Source: Rickettsia helvetica (lineage in GTDB: Bacteria > Pseudomonadota > Alphaproteobacteria > Rickettsiales > Rickettsiaceae). From it: a stretch of 64,000 bases of DNA. The position numbers and the translations under genes were made by a program. Under the pieces are notes generated by a model, which saw nothing but the letters and a program-made list of their open reading frames with translations, was not told the origin of the DNA and ran no database searches. Where the stretch lies: positions 1,240,001 to 1,304,000 of the forward strand of contig NZ_OZ018776.1 in the NCBI RefSeq assembly GCF_963970025.1. The letters run 5' to 3'. Positions within the stretch are counted from its first letter, which is position 1; each line of letters starts with the position of its first letter. Shown here piece after piece: positions 28,720 to 38,354 of the stretch.

Positions 28720-29019
28720 TTAATTATAAGCACTGTCGTGATCGATAAATATTGCCATTAATACAAAATAGTTCCCATCTCTATAAGCAGTACCACGATA
28801 TTTTTGAGAAAATCTAAACGAATAAATATTATTACCTTTTGAAGTTATTTTAGAAGTAATTAATTCCCACCTTATACCTTTATCCTTATATAATTGGTCC
28901 CAATTTAATTGTTTAATTTTTTTTAAGGTAGCAAGTAATGCATGTTGTTCTATCTTTTCTAAACTAAATAACTGTTCTTGAAAAGCAGGATAGTTCATAT
29001 CTAATAATATTTTAGTCAT
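28720..29019 (-). CDS. RelE/ParE-superfamily toxin
   Basis: 99 residues: small basic protein ending KGNNIYSFRFSQKYRGTAYR then DGNYFVLMAIFIDHDSAY. The pattern fits RelE/ParE-fold mRNA interferase-like toxins of Rickettsia. The start overlaps the end of the upstream antitoxin gene by eight bases, a translational-coupling arrangement. Appears intact. Target not deducible. Confidence 0.7.
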   Translation of the reverse strand: MTKILLDMNYPAFQEQLFSLEKIEQHALLATLKKIKQLNWDQLYKDKGIRWELITSKITSKGNNIYSFRFSQKYRGTAYRDGNYFVLMAIFIDHDSAYN

Positions 29020-29284
29020 GCTTTATAGATTCTAATATTTCATCAAAATTTTCACGTCTTTTATTTTTTTCTACCCATTTTATTGCTTTATCAAGCATCT
29101 CATTATTGTTGTTCCTATAAAGCCACATCTCATTATCAGGAATAAACCTACCAGGCTTTATTATTATAGTACCATCACTTAAGGTTAAAACTTGTATCTG
29201 TTTTCCTGCATATTTCTTCCCCAAGGATATTTGCCCATTATTCCCTACGTGTTTGATTGTTTCTATATTATTTCCTATTATCAT
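29012..29284 (-). CDS. AbrB/MazE-like antitoxin
   Basis: 90 residues from the ATG at 29284 (MIIGNNIETIKHVG); a longer TTG start at 29317 is less likely because it would run through the repeat region. The first half (IKHVGNNGQISLGKKYAGKQ then IQVLTLSDGTIIIKPGRFIP) looks like a swapped-hairpin AbrB DNA-binding domain; the tail (DKAIKWVEKNKRRENFDEIL) would clamp the toxin. Partner of the toxin at 28720. Confidence 0.65.
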   Translation of the reverse strand: MIIGNNIETIKHVGNNGQISLGKKYAGKQIQVLTLSDGTIIIKPGRFIPDNEMWLYRNNNNEMLDKAIKWVEKNKRRENFDEILESIKHD

Positions 29285-29341
29285 AATATTTATATTTACA
29301 AAATTCCTATTTTCCAATATTACAATATTTGTATTTATAAA
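29285..29341 (-). promoter_or_regulatory. Tandem direct repeats before the antitoxin gene
   Basis: AATATTTATATTTACAAA (29285-29302) and AATATTTGTATTTATAAA (29324-29341) match at 16 of 18 bases with 39-base periodicity. They lie directly upstream of the antitoxin ATG. Likely autoregulatory operators, though AT-richness makes chance similarity possible. Confidence 0.45.
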
Positions 29342-29363
29342 GCAATAATAAATAGCTTTATTA

Positions 29364-30328
29364 TTATTTAGCTAATATATTAACAAGTTCATAGCCCATT
29401 ATAAGCATTCCGACAATTACGCATATAATAATTAGATATTGTTTTTGCAATTCAGGATAATAAAACTTATTTATCTTTGCTTTATATAACAGATAAACCG
29501 GTAATAAAATTGCAATTATTACAAGAATCATACCGGCAAATCCTAAAATTGTAATAAAAGCATTCGGTACTACTATTGCTACAATATAAGCCGGTAATAT
29601 AGTAACAATAGAAGCGGTCATGTTATGAATTACTAAATTCGGTATCGAATTCATAAACATAGTTTTAAGGGAATCACATAGCCCTCCTACTCCGAGTTTA
29701 TATATACTATTGCAGGAATTAAGCTTCCAAATAAAAATGCCGTCTTTAGCATTTTTGTTACAATAATTAGTTAAGGTATGGAAGATTACTTGGAAACCAA
29801 ATGAAGTAAAGACTACTGGAGTTACTACACCTCATATAGATATTTCTTTATAATTTGATGAGAATAAAGGTAAATTATCTCACTGAATCATGGAAACAAG
29901 TCCAATAACTAAAATTGCAATTATTATAAGTAATCCGATAAATAACACCCGATTTATATAATCTACTAACTTTAGAGGTAATAATAATATTAGAATGCTC
30001 CTATATAAGTTATACTTATATTTAAAGCTAATAACTTCTGTAATATTGAAGAGCCTCCGTATATAAATACTGCAAGTAAAGCATATGAAAGGAGCTTAAG
30101 ACTTACCGTGCCGATGATTTGAGCAGTATGTCCTGAAAAATATTTTCCAAGCATCCCGAGTGTTAAGCCTTTACCTGCTTGAAGATTAAGCTCTAAATTA
30201 ATTACAGAAGTATAAATTATACTAGGTATTATACCTAATTTTGCTAATACCATGGGTAGTGCTATCATACCGCTACCTATACAAGTACCTGAAATTAACA
30301 GGATTGAACCAATAAGTTTTTGCATCAT
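29364..30328 (-). pseudogene. Aromatic amino-acid permease (HAAAP family), decayed
   Basis: N-terminal piece (30328-29990): IGSILLISGTCIGSGMIALP then MVLAKLG, the first helix of tryptophan/tyrosine permeases, through QIIGTVSLKLLSYALLAVFI. The middle (29990-29660) has several stops and frame changes. The C-terminal piece (29660-29364) reads VTILPAYIVAIVVPNAFITI. Original length about 400 residues. The loss implies aromatic amino acids arrive another way. Confidence 0.75.
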
Positions 30329-30577
30329 TTAATGAAGTTTGGATTAAAGAAAAAGACTTAATTTTTGCTAAAAAGAAAATCAACTAAAAAAAGAAGATAA
30401 GAATTTTAAAGAATAAAAAGTTTTGATAAGTAAAATTAACATTCGTATAATTTTATTAAAATATTATGTAACAGCAGCATAATATAATTATATTAATAAT
30501 TTGACATAAGTTATTAATATTGCTTTTTAAGGGTATTTTTATATATTTCTTATTAGACATCTTTCCACACCAGCTTA

Positions 30578-30690
30578 TAGAGAGGAATTTAAAGGAGACA
30601 CGGAACGCAGAACCGCAGCGTATATGGACATATGTGAGGATTCGAGTACCGGATCGACGTATAAATTACCTCTAGAAGCGAAGTTTGGAA
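30578..30690 (+). repeat. Rickettsia palindromic-type coding repeat in the leader of rluB
   Basis: The plus frame reads AYREEFKGDTERRTAAYMDI then CEDSSTGSTYKLPLEAKFG, a peptide I recognise from repeat inserts in other Rickettsia proteins. Here it is out of frame with the downstream gene and untranslated or read separately. The remainder of the gap 30329-30717 is AT-rich with no gene that I can see. Confidence 0.55.
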
Positions 30691-30717
30691 ATAATAAGAA
30701 ATTTATTATATTTAAAA

Positions 30718-31407
30718 ATGCATAGATTAGCCAAAATAATTAGTAATGCAGGAGTTTGTTCTAGGCGTGATGCCGAAAAGCTGATAGCTGAAGGGCAGGT
30801 AAAAGTAGACGGCATTACAATTTTATCACCGGCTACAAACGTTGATATTAGTAATCACATTGAAGTATCAGACATATTAATCAATCAATCACAAAAACCA
30901 AGGCTTTGGATTTATTACAAGCCTGTCGGTTTAATTACCACTCATAAAGACCCTTTATCTCGTAAAACCGTGTTTGAGGATTTAACCGGTTTACCTCGTG
31001 TAATTTCAATAGGAAGACTGGATTTAAATAGCGAAGGTTTGTTATTACTAACTAATAGTGGTGATTTAGCTCGTCAGTTTGAGCTACCCTCAAGTAGGTT
31101 AAAGCGAGTATATCATGTTAGGGCATACGGGAATCCTAATATTCTACTAAAAAGCAATTATAAAAATTTAGAAATGGACGGTATATTTTATAATCCTCAT
31201 TCGGTGAAATTACTTAAGCAAAATAAGAGTAATTCTTGGTTTGAAATAGTTTTATTTGAAGGAAAAAATCGTGAAATTAGAAGAATATTCGAGTATTTTG
31301 GACTAAAAGTTAACAAATTAATTAGAGTTCAATATGGTAGTTTTACAATAGGTAATCTAAAACCTGGAGATTATAAAGAAATAAATAATAAAATACTAGA
31401 AAAATAA
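30718..31407 (+). CDS. rluB: RluB/RsuA-family rRNA pseudouridine synthase
   Basis: 229 residues from the ATG at 30718 (MHRLAKIISNAGVCSRRDAE). The upstream start at 30685 adds a non-conserved leader. N-terminal S4 RNA-binding domain (about 1-60), then the catalytic core with GRLDLNSEGLLLLTNSGDLA carrying the active Asp, and the C-terminal EGKNREIRRIFEYFG. It modifies a uridine in ribosomal RNA (RluB type likely; RsuA or RluE cannot be excluded). Confidence 0.9.
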   Translation: MHRLAKIISNAGVCSRRDAEKLIAEGQVKVDGITILSPATNVDISNHIEVSDILINQSQKPRLWIYYKPVGLITTHKDPLSRKTVFEDLTGLPRVISIGRLDLNSEGLLLLTNSGDLARQFELPSSRLKRVYHVRAYGNPNILLKSNYKNLEMDGIFYNPHSVKLLKQNKSNSWFEIVLFEGKNREIRRIFEYFGLKVNKLIRVQYGSFTIGNLKPGDYKEINNKILEK

Positions 31408-31456
31408 TTAGTAATGTGTTATTACTCACGCATTTTAACTAATCATATAAAAACAT

Positions 31457-34342
31457 ATGACAAATCTTAATATATATAAATGTGAAGAAAAAGACTTAAA
31501 CGATTATCTTGGTTATATAAAAGATAACTCTAATGTTTCACTAAATGATTTTATCAAAAATAAATATTTCGCTGAAGATCATGATAAAATTATCATTACT
31601 AGTTTAGAAAATATGGAAATTAACGCAGATTTAGCAAATGCTAATTTGCAAGGTACAATACTAACAGATGCCGTATTTAATAATTGTGACTTAACAAATA
31701 CCATATTATGTGATTCAGATTTAACAAATGTAGAATTTAATGATTGTACATTTATCGGTACTGACTTTAGAGGAGCAAATCTTCATTACACAGATTTTAA
31801 TTATAAAGATTATGATTATGATAACTATAAAATTCCTAATCTAAAAGATAAAATACGAGATATAAAACTATCTTTTTCAGATCTTGAAAGATTAAATAAA
31901 TATATAGATAAAGATTTAGAAAAAGAACATATCAAAGAAATAGTTATAGATAAAGTTACAAACAAAAAGAAATATATTTTAGCTGGGGAAGGCGAAAAAA
32001 CTTTATGGGAAGTCAAATCAAAAGAGCTAAAGACTAAGCAAGAAGAGTTAGAAACTCTAAAGCAAAACTTAGATAATCCTGGGATTGCTACCAATCTTTT
32101 AAATGCCTTTTGGAATAGTACAGAAACTATTGCTCAAAACCGACAAAATGAACTAGGAAAAATCAATAAGTTACAGCATGAAGTAAATAAATTAGAAACT
32201 GAAGTACATGCTTTAGATAATCTTAGAATGTTCTGTGGTAAGGGTTTAGATGGTATTTTTGAGCAGCTAAAAGACGAAAAAATACAAGTAAAACTGGATC
32301 CTTCATATGTTATAGGTTCAAGTTCAGAAACACGAGATATACTGAAAGAATATATAAAATTAACTTCTGCTGAATTTGATCTATATTTGACTGAAGCAGC
32401 AAAACAATCTGACACAAAATTATCTTTTACCGCATTTGTTAGAAAGCAAAAAAACCTTTCAGAAGATTTAAATATAGTTCCTGATCTTTCAGAAATTAAT
32501 TTATCAGGTAAAACTCTTACTAATCTTAACCTGAAGAATACATTATTTGCTTCAGCCAACTTAGAGAATATTAAAATCTCAAATTGTAATTTAGATTTTA
32601 CTAATTTTGAAGGAGCTAATTTACAAAATGCCGTTTTTCAAAATGTTACCGCACGTAACGCAGGATTTCTTTTTGCTGATCTTAAAAATAGCAAAATTGA
32701 AAATAGTGATATGTCGAGAAACTACATGCCTAAAGTAGATTTATCTGAAGCAGAGATAACAAATAGCAAATTTAATGCGGTTATGATGGTTAATGCTGAT
32801 GCCGAAAAGTTAATTATTAAAGATTCAGAATGGAAAAATTCTAATCTTACCGGTATATCGCTTGCTTATGCAGATATGCAAAGAGTTCAAATGCAGGGAG
32901 TAGTTTTAAATAACGCACTTCTAGAGCAAGCAAATATCGTTTCTACTAATCTTGAAAATGCTTTTATGAATAACGCACATGCGTTAGAAGCAAAATTCAA
33001 AGAGCAATGTAACATGCAAGGCATAACTGCAAGGAATGCCTATTTTAGCGATGCTGAATTTGAACATATACTATCTTTAAAAGAAGCTGACTTAAGAGAA
33101 GCTATAATGCAGCGTGTTAAACTTAAGAACGCTGATTTAACAAAAGCAAAGCTTGATAAAGCAAATCTTGAATATGCCGATCTTACAAACGCTACGCTTA
33201 CTAATGCAACTACACAGTTTGCTAAGTTAAGTAACGCTACTTTAGAAAAAGCAGAAGCTGAAGGATTAAATATTTCAGATGCTATTGCTAAAAATATTAA
33301 TGCTAAGGAAGCTAACTTTAAAAATGCAATTATGCAGCGTGCCGATCTTACTAAAGCTGATTTCACTAAAGCAGTGTTGGAAAATGCTGATATGCAAGCA
33401 ATGGAAGCAGCCGAGGCTATATTTAAAGAAGCAAATCTAAAACAAGCGAATCTAAAAGCAGCAAATCTAGCTGGAATTAATAAAGAAGGAACAGCTTTTG
33501 ATAAAGCAAAAATCGACGATGCTACAAAGATGCATGATACTAAAGGTGAGGCTAAAGGGAATTTAGAGCATCAAGATAAAGACGGTAAAAAAACATCTGT
33601 CAATGTTAACAAACATGCTAAATTACAAGATAAAATTCATGCAAGAGAGAAAAGCGGTTGGTTTCTGAAAACCGGAGTAGGACAGCTTTGTACAAAACTT
33701 GCTAAAAGTACTATATCAGGAATTAGCAGAGTAACAAATTTCTTAGCAAGTAAAAAATTTTTAGTAGGGCTTGCCGTAGTAGCGGGGCTTGCAGTAGCAG
33801 CTGCACCTTTCATGGCAATGCCTGTGTTATTAGTCACCGGCACGGCTCTTACTACTAAAGCTGTCATTCTAGGAGCAGGTATTTTGGCCGGAGGGCTAGT
33901 CGCTACCGGAACTTATAAATTTACCCAAAAACCTTTACGCAATATTCAAAAATCATTTGAATATTTGACTAGCAGTATAGATAAATATATCTCACCGCCT
34001 CCTGAAAATATTGATGAATTAGTAACAGAAAAACAACAAGCAAGACAAAAAGCTGAGACAGAAAAATCTAAAGACAGGGAAGAAAATTTAAATAATGTAA
34101 ATAATAATATTGATAAAGCTAAAGAACAAGATATTTTAAAACAAGCACAAAATAATTTAAACCAAGAAACGCCAAAAGTAGAAATAAAAGAAAAGAAAGA
34201 TAAAACTGTAGAAAAACAACAAATAAAATCTAATACATTTGCAGCAAAATTTAAGCTTAACACTAAAGGCAAAGGATTTGCCAAAAAAATAAAAGACGAA
34301 CAAAAAAATCAAGGTCAACAAAAGAAGCATATAACTAAATAA
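31457..34342 (+). CDS. Large pentapeptide-repeat protein with membrane segment
   Basis: 961 residues. Pentapeptide repeats (A(D/N)Lxx) occur in two blocks, about 53-115 and 345-675, e.g. ADLTNATLTNATTQFAKLSN; the blocks would form right-handed square beta helices. Between them lies a charged helical region (about 130-330, KSKELKTKQEELETLKQNL). Two or three hydrophobic helices at about 768-820 (VGLAVVAGLAVAAAPFMAMP and ILGAGILAGGLVAT) precede a Lys/Glu-rich tail. No signal peptide. Likely a membrane-associated scaffold or host-interaction protein; function unknown. It ends exactly where rsmD begins (TAA then GTG), so the two are co-transcribed. Confidence 0.8.
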   Translation: MTNLNIYKCEEKDLNDYLGYIKDNSNVSLNDFIKNKYFAEDHDKIIITSLENMEINADLANANLQGTILTDAVFNNCDLTNTILCDSDLTNVEFNDCTFIGTDFRGANLHYTDFNYKDYDYDNYKIPNLKDKIRDIKLSFSDLERLNKYIDKDLEKEHIKEIVIDKVTNKKKYILAGEGEKTLWEVKSKELKTKQEELETLKQNLDNPGIATNLLNAFWNSTETIAQNRQNELGKINKLQHEVNKLETEVHALDNLRMFCGKGLDGIFEQLKDEKIQVKLDPSYVIGSSSETRDILKEYIKLTSAEFDLYLTEAAKQSDTKLSFTAFVRKQKNLSEDLNIVPDLSEINLSGKTLTNLNLKNTLFASANLENIKISNCNLDFTNFEGANLQNAVFQNVTARNAGFLFADLKNSKIENSDMSRNYMPKVDLSEAEITNSKFNAVMMVNADAEKLIIKDSEWKNSNLTGISLAYADMQRVQMQGVVLNNALLEQANIVSTNLENAFMNNAHALEAKFKEQCNMQGITARNAYFSDAEFEHILSLKEADLREAIMQRVKLKNADLTKAKLDKANLEYADLTNATLTNATTQFAKLSNATLEKAEAEGLNISDAIAKNINAKEANFKNAIMQRADLTKADFTKAVLENADMQAMEAAEAIFKEANLKQANLKAANLAGINKEGTAFDKAKIDDATKMHDTKGEAKGNLEHQDKDGKKTSVNVNKHAKLQDKIHAREKSGWFLKTGVGQLCTKLAKSTISGISRVTNFLASKKFLVGLAVVAGLAVAAAPFMAMPVLLVTGTALTTKAVILGAGILAGGLVATGTYKFTQKPLRNIQKSFEYLTSSIDKYISPPPENIDELVTEKQQARQKAETEKSKDREENLNNVNNNIDKAKEQDILKQAQNNLNQETPKVEIKEKKDKTVEKQQIKSNTFAAKFKLNTKGKGFAKKIKDEQKNQGQQKKHITK

Positions 34343-34906
34343 GTGTTAAAAATAATATCCGGTAAATATAGAAACCAAATTATACCTACTGCTAAAAATA
34401 TCAAATATCGACCTTCCACAGGTAAGCTCAAAGAGGCAATATTTAGTATATTAACCTCCGGTGAGTTTACCGGTAATAAATTATTTAACGAAAATACCTA
34501 CATTCTCGATTTATTTGCCGGTAGTGGTAGCCTTGCTTTTGAAAGCCTATCAAGAGGAGCAGGTTTTGCTACCTTAATTGATATTGATACATCCTCATTA
34601 AAAATAGCAGAAGGATTTGCTAAATCTCTAAACATTGAAAATAATGTTAATTTCGTTAATATTAATGCCTTAAATCTACCAAAAGCTAATAAAGCTTTTG
34701 ATCTTGTATTTATCGACCCCCCTTATCATAAAGATATAGTGCCTAAAGTAATGAAATTGCTGATAAAAAATAACTGGCTTAAAGACGGTACTATTATAGT
34801 TATTGAGATGGCTAAAACAGATGAGTATGTTTTAGATGAAAATATTGAAATTATACGCGAAAAACTATATGGTAATACTAAACTACTAGTTTTGAAATAT
34901 CTTTAA
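34343..34906 (+). CDS. rsmD: 16S rRNA (guanine-966 N2) methyltransferase RsmD
   Basis: 187 residues starting with GTG immediately after the preceding stop. MLKIISGKYRNQIIPTAKN and KYRPSTGKLKEAIFSIL are family signatures. The SAM site is ILDLFAGSGSLAFESLSRGA and the catalytic motif VFIDPPYHKD. Methylates 16S rRNA during ribosome maturation. Intact. Confidence 0.93.
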   Translation: MLKIISGKYRNQIIPTAKNIKYRPSTGKLKEAIFSILTSGEFTGNKLFNENTYILDLFAGSGSLAFESLSRGAGFATLIDIDTSSLKIAEGFAKSLNIENNVNFVNINALNLPKANKAFDLVFIDPPYHKDIVPKVMKLLIKNNWLKDGTIIVIEMAKTDEYVLDENIEIIREKLYGNTKLLVLKYL

Positions 34907-35061
34907 TTTTTTACTCCTCCTTTATTCTGATTGTTTACCAAACTTAACCTGATAAACTATACATCTTCCATCTATAGCTTAATGTAACTAATTAATAATT
35001 TATTGATAAATTAAGGAATTTTTTATTAAAATATGCAAAAAATTTTTAATAAATTAGTAAT

Positions 35062-36387
35062 ATGAAAAGAAAAGATCCTGGAATAGCTTCGCAAGAAATT
35101 TATTCCCTAATTGAATTAGATTTAAAAAACATATTTCCATTAGAATATAATAAGCAAGAAGCGGCTATCAAATATATCACAGAACAGTTAGCAGCTACAG
35201 GTTTTATTCAAAAAAGCAATGATTATCCGGAATTAGATGAAGAAATAGATTTAATAAATAATAGAGTTAAATAAAGGATATACAAAAAATTTTACTAAAG
35301 AAGAACAAAGAAGTATATACGAGCAAGCTGTAAAGTTAATAGAAAGTAAAATTTTAAGCGATATGGGATACAAGAGTTAGAAGAAAAATATTTTGTTGTA
35401 TCAAACAGCTTCTTTTGAAGAAAAAATAGAGATAATTAATGAATATAAACTATCTCTTGAAAATCTTAATAAACAAAATATACAAAACTTACAAAAACAG
35501 CAAAATGATTTAAGAGGTGAAAAAGAAATAACTAATGTTGAAGAACATAAGTTAGTAAAAGATGGGATAGTAATAAAAGAGGAAATAGAGCCATATTTAA
35601 GTAACTATGAATTACTAAATACATTAGGAGAATGTAGTAATTTAGCTAATGAGGAAAATATTTTTTTAGTTAAAAAGCTATTCGAGAACGCTCGTAACTT
35701 TTACCCTGATAATTCTTTGCAAGGTCTAAAAGAATTAATGGAGTTACCATACAAGAAGGCAATAGATTTATTAGGAGACAATATTTTAGCATTGCTTAAC
35801 AATAAACAAATTAGCATGTAAGTTATTATTAACACTCAATGAAAGCCTAGCTTATAACCTAGATGACCTTTTGCCTTTTATAAGTGTACAAACCTTAGGT
35901 AAAGAGCTTTTCCATACAGCTGCTTTTCATCAAATAAAAAATATAATCCAAAGATTAGTAGAAGAAGAAACGAGTAATCTTTCTTCTGAAGTTTTAATTA
36001 ATTCTTTAGCATCTAATTTTGATAATACAGAAATATTCAATTATATATTGAATATTAAAGATTAATGAAAAAAATGAAGAAGAACTTACTATTTTATATT
36101 TAGCTACTTTACATGATAAATCTGAAATAGTTAAATCTCATCCTGATATCAATGTTAATGAAAAAAATAAATGTGGATACACGTCTCTACATTCAGCTAG
36201 TAGTAATGATAAACCTGAAATAGTTAAAATGCTACTTTCTCATCAAGATATTAATGTTAATGAAAAAGACCAACTAAATCTTGCTAAAATAATAGGTTTA
36301 GATATTAATCAAAATCTTACAGATTCTTTCAAGACCACTGAAATGTCAATTTTAGGCATAGAAACAGTAGAGAATCCTGAATTGTAA
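35062..36387 (+). pseudogene. Ankyrin-repeat protein, decayed
   Basis: Four consecutive open pieces in different frames: 35062-35274 (MKRKDPGIASQEIYSLIELD), 35283-35380 (KGYTKNFTKEEQRSIYEQAV), 35393-35821 (TASFEEKIEIINEYKLSLEN...) and 35820-36065 (NESLAYNLDDLLPFISVQTL...). A tail at 36063-36387 has two ankyrin repeats: CGYTSLHSASSNDKPEIVKM then LLSHQDINVNEKD. At least four lesions. Originally about 440 residues with a helical N-terminus and C-terminal ankyrins, a typical rickettsial host-directed architecture. Confidence 0.7.
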
Positions 36388-36547
36388 GGTAAACAATTAA
36401 TAGCAGATTACTTAGCTAATTTGCTGTTAGTTATCCTAGGTGTATAGTTTCAAAAAATAAAACGTCTTCTAAAATTCTTAAATTGAAATTAGCCTATTAA
36501 TTTATTATACTGTGAAAAATCATTAGGCATTCTAACAGTAGAGTATT

Positions 36548-36576
36548 GTCCATTCCTGCTTTCGCGGGAATGACAT
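36548..36576. repeat. Short palindromic element before radA
   Basis: TGTCCATTCCTGCTTTCGCG and GGAATGACA hairpin of the TGTCATTCC family, followed by CACGTAAC, which resembles part of the TTGTTGCGTGG-type arm. Confidence 0.7.
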
Positions 36577-36608
36577 AGAACCACGTAACAAGACCTTAAA
36601 AAATAAAC

Positions 36609-37946
36609 ATGAGTAAAGACAAAAAGCATTACATATGTTCTAACTGTGGGAATATTAGTCCTAAATGGTCAGGGCAGTGCTTTGATTGCAGTGTATGGGG
36701 TAGTATTGTTGAAGAGATAGTAAGTTCAAATAAAGCAATTGTTAAAACAGGTAGCAAGCAAGATTTCGATAAGCTTTCAGGTCACGTAGAGCAGTTACGT
36801 GTCCCTACTCCTATAGGTGAATTAAATAGAGTGCTTGGCGGGGGTTTAGTGCTTGGTTCTGCTATATTAATAGGAGGAAACCCGGGTATAGGCAAATCTA
36901 CTTTGTTACTACAACTAGCAGCAAGTAACTTTGCATCAAAGATGAATTGCTTATATATAACGGGCGAAGAATCGTTAGACCAAATAAAATTAAGGGCCAT
37001 AAGGCTAAATCTAACTAACTATAATACCGATATTTTAGCAGCTACTAATTTGGAAGATATTATTGCAAGTATAGAAACAAATAAGAATAATATTGATTTA
37101 GTAGTGATTGATTCTATTCAAACAATTACCACAAAAGAATTATCCTCGCCTCCAGGTACTGTTTCGCAAATTCGTACATGTGCAGATGAGCTTGTTAATT
37201 ATGCTAAGCAAAACAATATAATTATTTTATTAAGCTGTCACGTAACTAAAGACGGACAGCTAGCAGGTCCTAAGATACTTGAACATTTAGTTGATACCGT
37301 ATTATATTTTGAGGGAGACCATAATAATCATTTCCGTATTTTACGCTCATATAAAAATCGTTTTGGCGGTGTGGGTGAAATAGGAGTATTTGAGATGAGC
37401 GGCAGCGGGCTTATTGAAGTAACAAATCCGTCTGAACTATTTTTAATGAAGCGAGAGCAGAACGTTATAGGTACGTCTATTTTTGCAGGGATCGAAGGTT
37501 CAAGACCTTTACTTATGGAAGTACAAGCTCTCATAGTACCCTCAAATATGGTAACTCCTAGACGCTCTGCGGTGGGCTGGGATGCTAATAGGTTATCAAT
37601 GATCCTTGCCGTGCTTAGTAGTAGGATAGGACTTAATCTTGCTAATTATGAGGTATATTTAAGCATTGCGGGGGGACTTAAAATTGCCGATCCTGCTTCT
37701 GATTTAGCAGTAGCAGCGAGCTTAATATCTGCCGCAACCGGCAAACCTGTACCCGAACATAGCGTATTTTTCGGCGAAATAAGCTTATCGGGTGAAATAA
37801 GAAAAACTGCAAAAGCAGAAACAAGAATAAAAGAAGCCGTAAAGCTTGGGTTTAATAAGATTATCTGCTCTAAACTTGAAAATTTAACTTATGACTTTAT
37901 ATCTTCCATCTTACATTTAAAGGACCTAACAGCGATAATCAAATGA
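36609..37946 (+). CDS. radA: DNA repair protein RadA
   Basis: 445 residues. Zinc finger C10-x2-C13-x10-C24-x2-C27, Walker A GGNPGIGKSTLL, the RadA-specific KNRFG motif in SYKNRFGGVGEIGVF, and a Lon-protease-like C-terminal domain (EVYLSIAGGLKIADPASDLA). A branch-migration helicase acting with RecA in recombination repair. Stop overlaps the next ATG (ATGA). Confidence 0.96.
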   Translation: MSKDKKHYICSNCGNISPKWSGQCFDCSVWGSIVEEIVSSNKAIVKTGSKQDFDKLSGHVEQLRVPTPIGELNRVLGGGLVLGSAILIGGNPGIGKSTLLLQLAASNFASKMNCLYITGEESLDQIKLRAIRLNLTNYNTDILAATNLEDIIASIETNKNNIDLVVIDSIQTITTKELSSPPGTVSQIRTCADELVNYAKQNNIIILLSCHVTKDGQLAGPKILEHLVDTVLYFEGDHNNHFRILRSYKNRFGGVGEIGVFEMSGSGLIEVTNPSELFLMKREQNVIGTSIFAGIEGSRPLLMEVQALIVPSNMVTPRRSAVGWDANRLSMILAVLSSRIGLNLANYEVYLSIAGGLKIADPASDLAVAASLISAATGKPVPEHSVFFGEISLSGEIRKTAKAETRIKEAVKLGFNKIICSKLENLTYDFISSILHLKDLTAIIK

Positions 37947-38260
37947 GTATAGTTTATGAAATAAGAAATTTGGAAGAAGCACGTAATTTTTTATCTAGTA
38001 TAGAAGAGCAGCTGATATTAACAAATCATGCCTCTAGCGTAAAATATTACGGTATGCTAGCAATTGATTATATGTTTAAAGCTTTAAGTAAAGAATTTCC
38101 GGAAAAAGTTTTAGATCTTACCGTAAATGTAGGAGAGGATCACGCCGCTTTATTTACTGCAATCAAACTAGGGTATAAGAATATAGTATATACGGGGGAT
38201 TCTGAGGAAGCTAGGGGGGTGTTGCGTGAAACCAAAACCGTCATTGCGAGCGATCTTTGA
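37943..38260 (+). CDS. Conserved hypothetical protein with a repeat-derived C-terminus
   Basis: 105 residues; not assigned to a family. Helical N-terminus (EIRNLEEARNFLSSIEEQLI) and an alpha/beta-looking core FPEKVLDLTVNVGEDHAALF then TAIKLGYKNIVYTGD. The ATG overlaps the radA stop by four bases, so it is translationally coupled. The last residues (KTVIASDL and stop) are encoded by the left arm of a palindromic element, so the original C-terminus has been replaced. Confidence 0.65.
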   Translation: MSIVYEIRNLEEARNFLSSIEEQLILTNHASSVKYYGMLAIDYMFKALSKEFPEKVLDLTVNVGEDHAALFTAIKLGYKNIVYTGDSEEARGVLRETKTVIASDL

Positions 38261-38333
38261 TCGCGTGGCAATCTCAAGAATTTGCCCGAGATTGCTTCGT
38301 CAATTTACTATTGTAAATTTCCTCGCAATGACG
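38239..38333. repeat. Palindromic element (CATTGCGAG family)
   Basis: CGTCATTGCGAGCGATC...GGCAATCTC and GAGATTGCTTCGTCAA...CTCGCAATGACG. It supplies the stop codon of the upstream gene and ends 21 bases before recO. Confidence 0.85.
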
Positions 38334-38354
38334 CAAATTTAATACTAAAAAACC

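Noticed and set aside
32134..33366. Long minus-strand frames opposite the pentapeptide-repeat gene
   Set aside because: They are mirror readings of the regular A(D/N)Lxx repeat and carry no independent domain or ribosome site.
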